Below are positions 43,565 through 45,556 of a DNA stretch of 45,556 nucleotides, piece by piece. Each line of letters starts with the position of its first letter. Position 1 is the stretch's first letter. Position numbers and translations under genes: made by a program. The notes beneath the pieces were generated by a model, which was not told the origin of the DNA, ran no database searches, and saw only the letters and a program-made list of their open reading frames with translations. The stretch is from Thiotrichales bacterium. Lineage in GTDB: Bacteria > Pseudomonadota > Gammaproteobacteria > Beggiatoales > Beggiatoaceae. The DNA lies in contig JADGEH010000031.1 in NCBI GenBank assembly GCA_016744475.1, forward strand, positions 1 through 45,556, given 5' to 3'.

Positions 43565-44125
43565 TTAGATATTCCATAACACGGGTAAATCAAAACTAAT
43601 GGCTTCAAACGGAGCAATGCTCACTTTATCGTCAGCGGCATACGTGTGTAATAACAACCATTGTTGTTCTTGGCGTTGATAAGCTTCTAAGGTTTGCTGG
43701 TCGGGATCAATCAACCACAGATGCTCAACTTCAACCTGCGCATACCAAGGCATTTTGCTTTTACGATCTAAACGCGCAGTAGACGGTGAAAGAATTTCAC
43801 ACACCCAATCAGGTGCCCGTTCAAAATAAGCCGTATCAGGTAATTGTGGCAAGCGGGGTTTTTTCCAACCTGCCAAATCAGGTATCACCACATCACCCAA
43901 CAAATGCAATTCTGGTTTATCAAGAATAATCCAACCGCCAGGGCCGTTATTCCCTTTGTCGAAAGGATTGAATAACTCCCCACCTAAATGTGAAGCGGCT
44001 AAAGCATGTTTAGGCGCAGGACGCGGCAAAGCGATGAGTTCCCCGTTAATAATTTGTCCCTGCATATTTTCAGGTAAGTCCCAGAGGTCTTCATAAGTGG
44101 CAAGTTTTGCAGCGGGTGTTGCCAT
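43565..44125 (-). CDS. Uma2-family (DUF820) putative endonuclease
   Basis: A 186-residue protein of the Uma2 family, which has a PD-(D/E)xK restriction-endonuclease fold and is greatly expanded in cyanobacteria and some sulfur bacteria. Candidate catalytic residues are Asp83 in DVVIPDLAGW, Glu110 in DWVCEILSPST and Lys122/Lys124 in DRKSKMPWY. The N-terminal part has the family's NGELIALPRPAPKHA. GGGAGAC lies before the ATG. A bidirectional terminator lies upstream (44175-44210), separating it from the gltB remnant. The biological role of the family is not known; a link to mobile DNA is often suggested. Confidence 0.88.
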   Translation of the reverse strand: MATPAAKLATYEDLWDLPENMQGQIINGELIALPRPAPKHALAASHLGGELFNPFDKGNNGPGGWIILDKPELHLLGDVVIPDLAGWKKPRLPQLPDTAYFERAPDWVCEILSPSTARLDRKSKMPWYAQVEVEHLWLIDPDQQTLEAYQRQEQQWLLLHTYAADDKVSIAPFEAISFDLPVLWNI

Positions 44126-44174
44126 AAAGTGTCTCCCTGTGTGGTTCTAAATGTTGATGCAGGTCATTATAACG

Positions 44175-44210
44175 CATAAAAAAACCGAGCCTAAGCTCGG
44201 TTTTTTTATG
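44175..44210. terminator. Bidirectional rho-independent terminator
   Basis: CATAAAAAAACCGAGC and GCTCGGTTTTTTTATG are perfect complements around a CTAA loop, giving a T-run in both directions. It lies after the gltB remnant and ahead of the Uma2 gene. Confidence 0.85.
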
Positions 44211-44254
44211 CAGAGAGGTGAGGATTAAAATCCTCACTACACACTTTAAGCCAC

Positions 44255-44930
<676 letters not shown>

Positions 44931-44934
<4 letters not shown>

Positions 44935-45182
44935 AAATCAATTTCTCGTTCTACGTGCCGATTTCTATCACTATCAAAGATACGGGGTTCTATATCCAAT
45001 TCATCCAAATTTGCCTCAGCACGAAAACGTTGCAAAGCTTCCCAAAAATTGTCTTCCGTTTGTGGTGTTTTTTTTCTTGACTGAATCAGTAAGCGCAAGC
45101 CTTCTTCTAATAATGCCTGTTTATCCGCTAACCCCGTCAGTTTAGTGGCTTGTTGGAAAAGTTGTTCATCTATAGAACCCAT
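44931..45182 (-). CDS. vapB: VapB-like antitoxin
   Basis: An 83-residue antitoxin. The N-terminal segment (DEQLFQQATKLTGLADKQA and LEEGLRLLIQSRKK) resembles the ribbon-helix-helix/helical antitoxins (VapB, DUF2191 type) that bind the operon promoter. The C-terminal tail, with IFDSDRNRHVEREIDL, is the likely toxin-binding arm. It overlaps vapC by four bases, and AntT-first order matches usual TA operons. Autorepression is expected from the family but no operator was identified. Confidence 0.82.
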
Positions 45183-45212
45183 TTGATATCTATTATGTTA
45201 AAGTTCTGAAGT

Positions 45213-45556
45213 ATGGATATTTCAGAAAAAGCCCCTAAAAGCAGACTGTATACGAGCAGTTTAACAGATAAAGAATGGTCAACATTTGAGCCTATATAGC
45301 AAAATTATATCAGTTGTTAAGACTGCCAGTCCTTCAAGGACTGGCAGTCTTGGGTTTGGCTCTATCGCAAGCCTATAAATGATGTACTTTAGCTATATTC
45401 CTTGAGTATTTACCCAAGAAAAAACAAACTAAACCATTAAAATGGACATACAGGGAGTTGCTCGATGGCGTGTTATACCAACTAAAAAATGGTTGTAACT
45501 GGGTAGACTTACCAAAAGATTTTCCTCCTTATTCAACTGTTTATTGGCATTATCGG
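45213..45556 (+). pseudogene. IS5-type (DUF4096) transposase, split by a repeat
   Basis: The 5' part from the ATG at 45213 reads LYTSSLTDKEWSTFEP, the usual start of IS5-group DUF4096 transposases, and then meets a TAG inside a family C element. After the element (from 45398) the protein resumes with EYLPKKK, WTYRELLDGVLYQLKNGC and WVDLPKDFPPYSTVYWHYR and runs off the window. Taking out the element (TATA copies at 45293 and 45394) restores one reading frame through EPIFLEYLP. The insertion sequence is therefore disrupted within the first 30 codons. Whether the remainder of the element is intact cannot be seen here. Confidence 0.88.
45293..45397 (-). repeat. Family C palindromic element inserted in a transposase
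   Basis: A reverse-oriented copy of the unit at 8563-8665, with TATAGCAAAATTATATCA at its left end and the complement of TATAGCTAAAGTACATCA at its right. TATA occurs on both sides and is the best candidate target duplication. The internal perfect hairpin is at about 45323-45355. Confidence 0.92.

Overview
This window looks like chromosome from a gammaproteobacterium, most likely a colourless sulfur bacterium of the Beggiatoaceae/Thiotrichales type. That placement is an inference. It rests on the rplY-pth-ychF gene order, a split glycine decarboxylase (gcvPA), a SohB peptidase, and a mixture of cyanobacteria-like gene families (DUF928, FHA-domain exoprotein, V4R, phycobiliprotein-like globin, Uma2 nuclease) with dense small repeats. 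No rRNA, tRNA or CRISPR was found.

Layout. 0.5-7 kb: SohB peptidase, then a leftward signalling block with an OmpR-type regulator, a double-rhodanese protein and a large hybrid kinase packed two bases apart, followed by a receiver-kinase protein. 7-12.6 kb: exported proteins, namely a DUF2202 ferritin-like protein, a thrombospondin type-3 calcium-repeat protein, the MsrP molybdoenzyme and a duplicated phosphoesterase-like lipoprotein. 13-15.5 kb: glycogen synthase and a divergent SDR protein. 15.8-22.2 kb: a probable operon of three exported, repeat-rich proteins (DUF928 with an RGVS tract, a Cys-rich repeat protein, and an FHA-domain beta-helix exoprotein). 22.4-26.3 kb: a twelve-haem cytochrome c and MgtE. 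27-31 kb: an HdeA-like protein and gcvT-gcvH-gcvPA, with no gcvPB behind them. 31.5-34.2 kb: a four-gene operon encoding a 2Fe-2S ferredoxin, a V4R protein, an acidic linker-like protein and a phycobiliprotein-like globin. 34.6-39.7 kb: coaBC, then a YfiR/TonB-receptor/VanZ group. 39.9-42.5 kb: ychF, pth and rplY. 42.7 kb to the end: a Cys-rich secreted protein, Uma2, a gltB remnant, a VapBC module and an IS5-type transposase gene split by a small repeat element.

The gaps carry at least five families of short palindromic elements. Family A (about 161 bp, nearly a full-length hairpin) has three full copies and one internally deleted copy. Family C (about 104 bp) is caught inside a transposase reading frame whose sequence resumes on the far side. 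Family B keeps a hairpin whose stem changes in a compensatory way.

The most interesting locus is 31478-34163. Its globin has the Cys-x-Arg-Asp signature of phycobiliprotein chromophore sites and travels with a ferredoxin and a V4R protein, although nothing in the window suggests photosynthesis. It may be a bilin- or tetrapyrrole-related complex of unknown job. All functional calls come from reading motifs and from memory of families; no database search was run.
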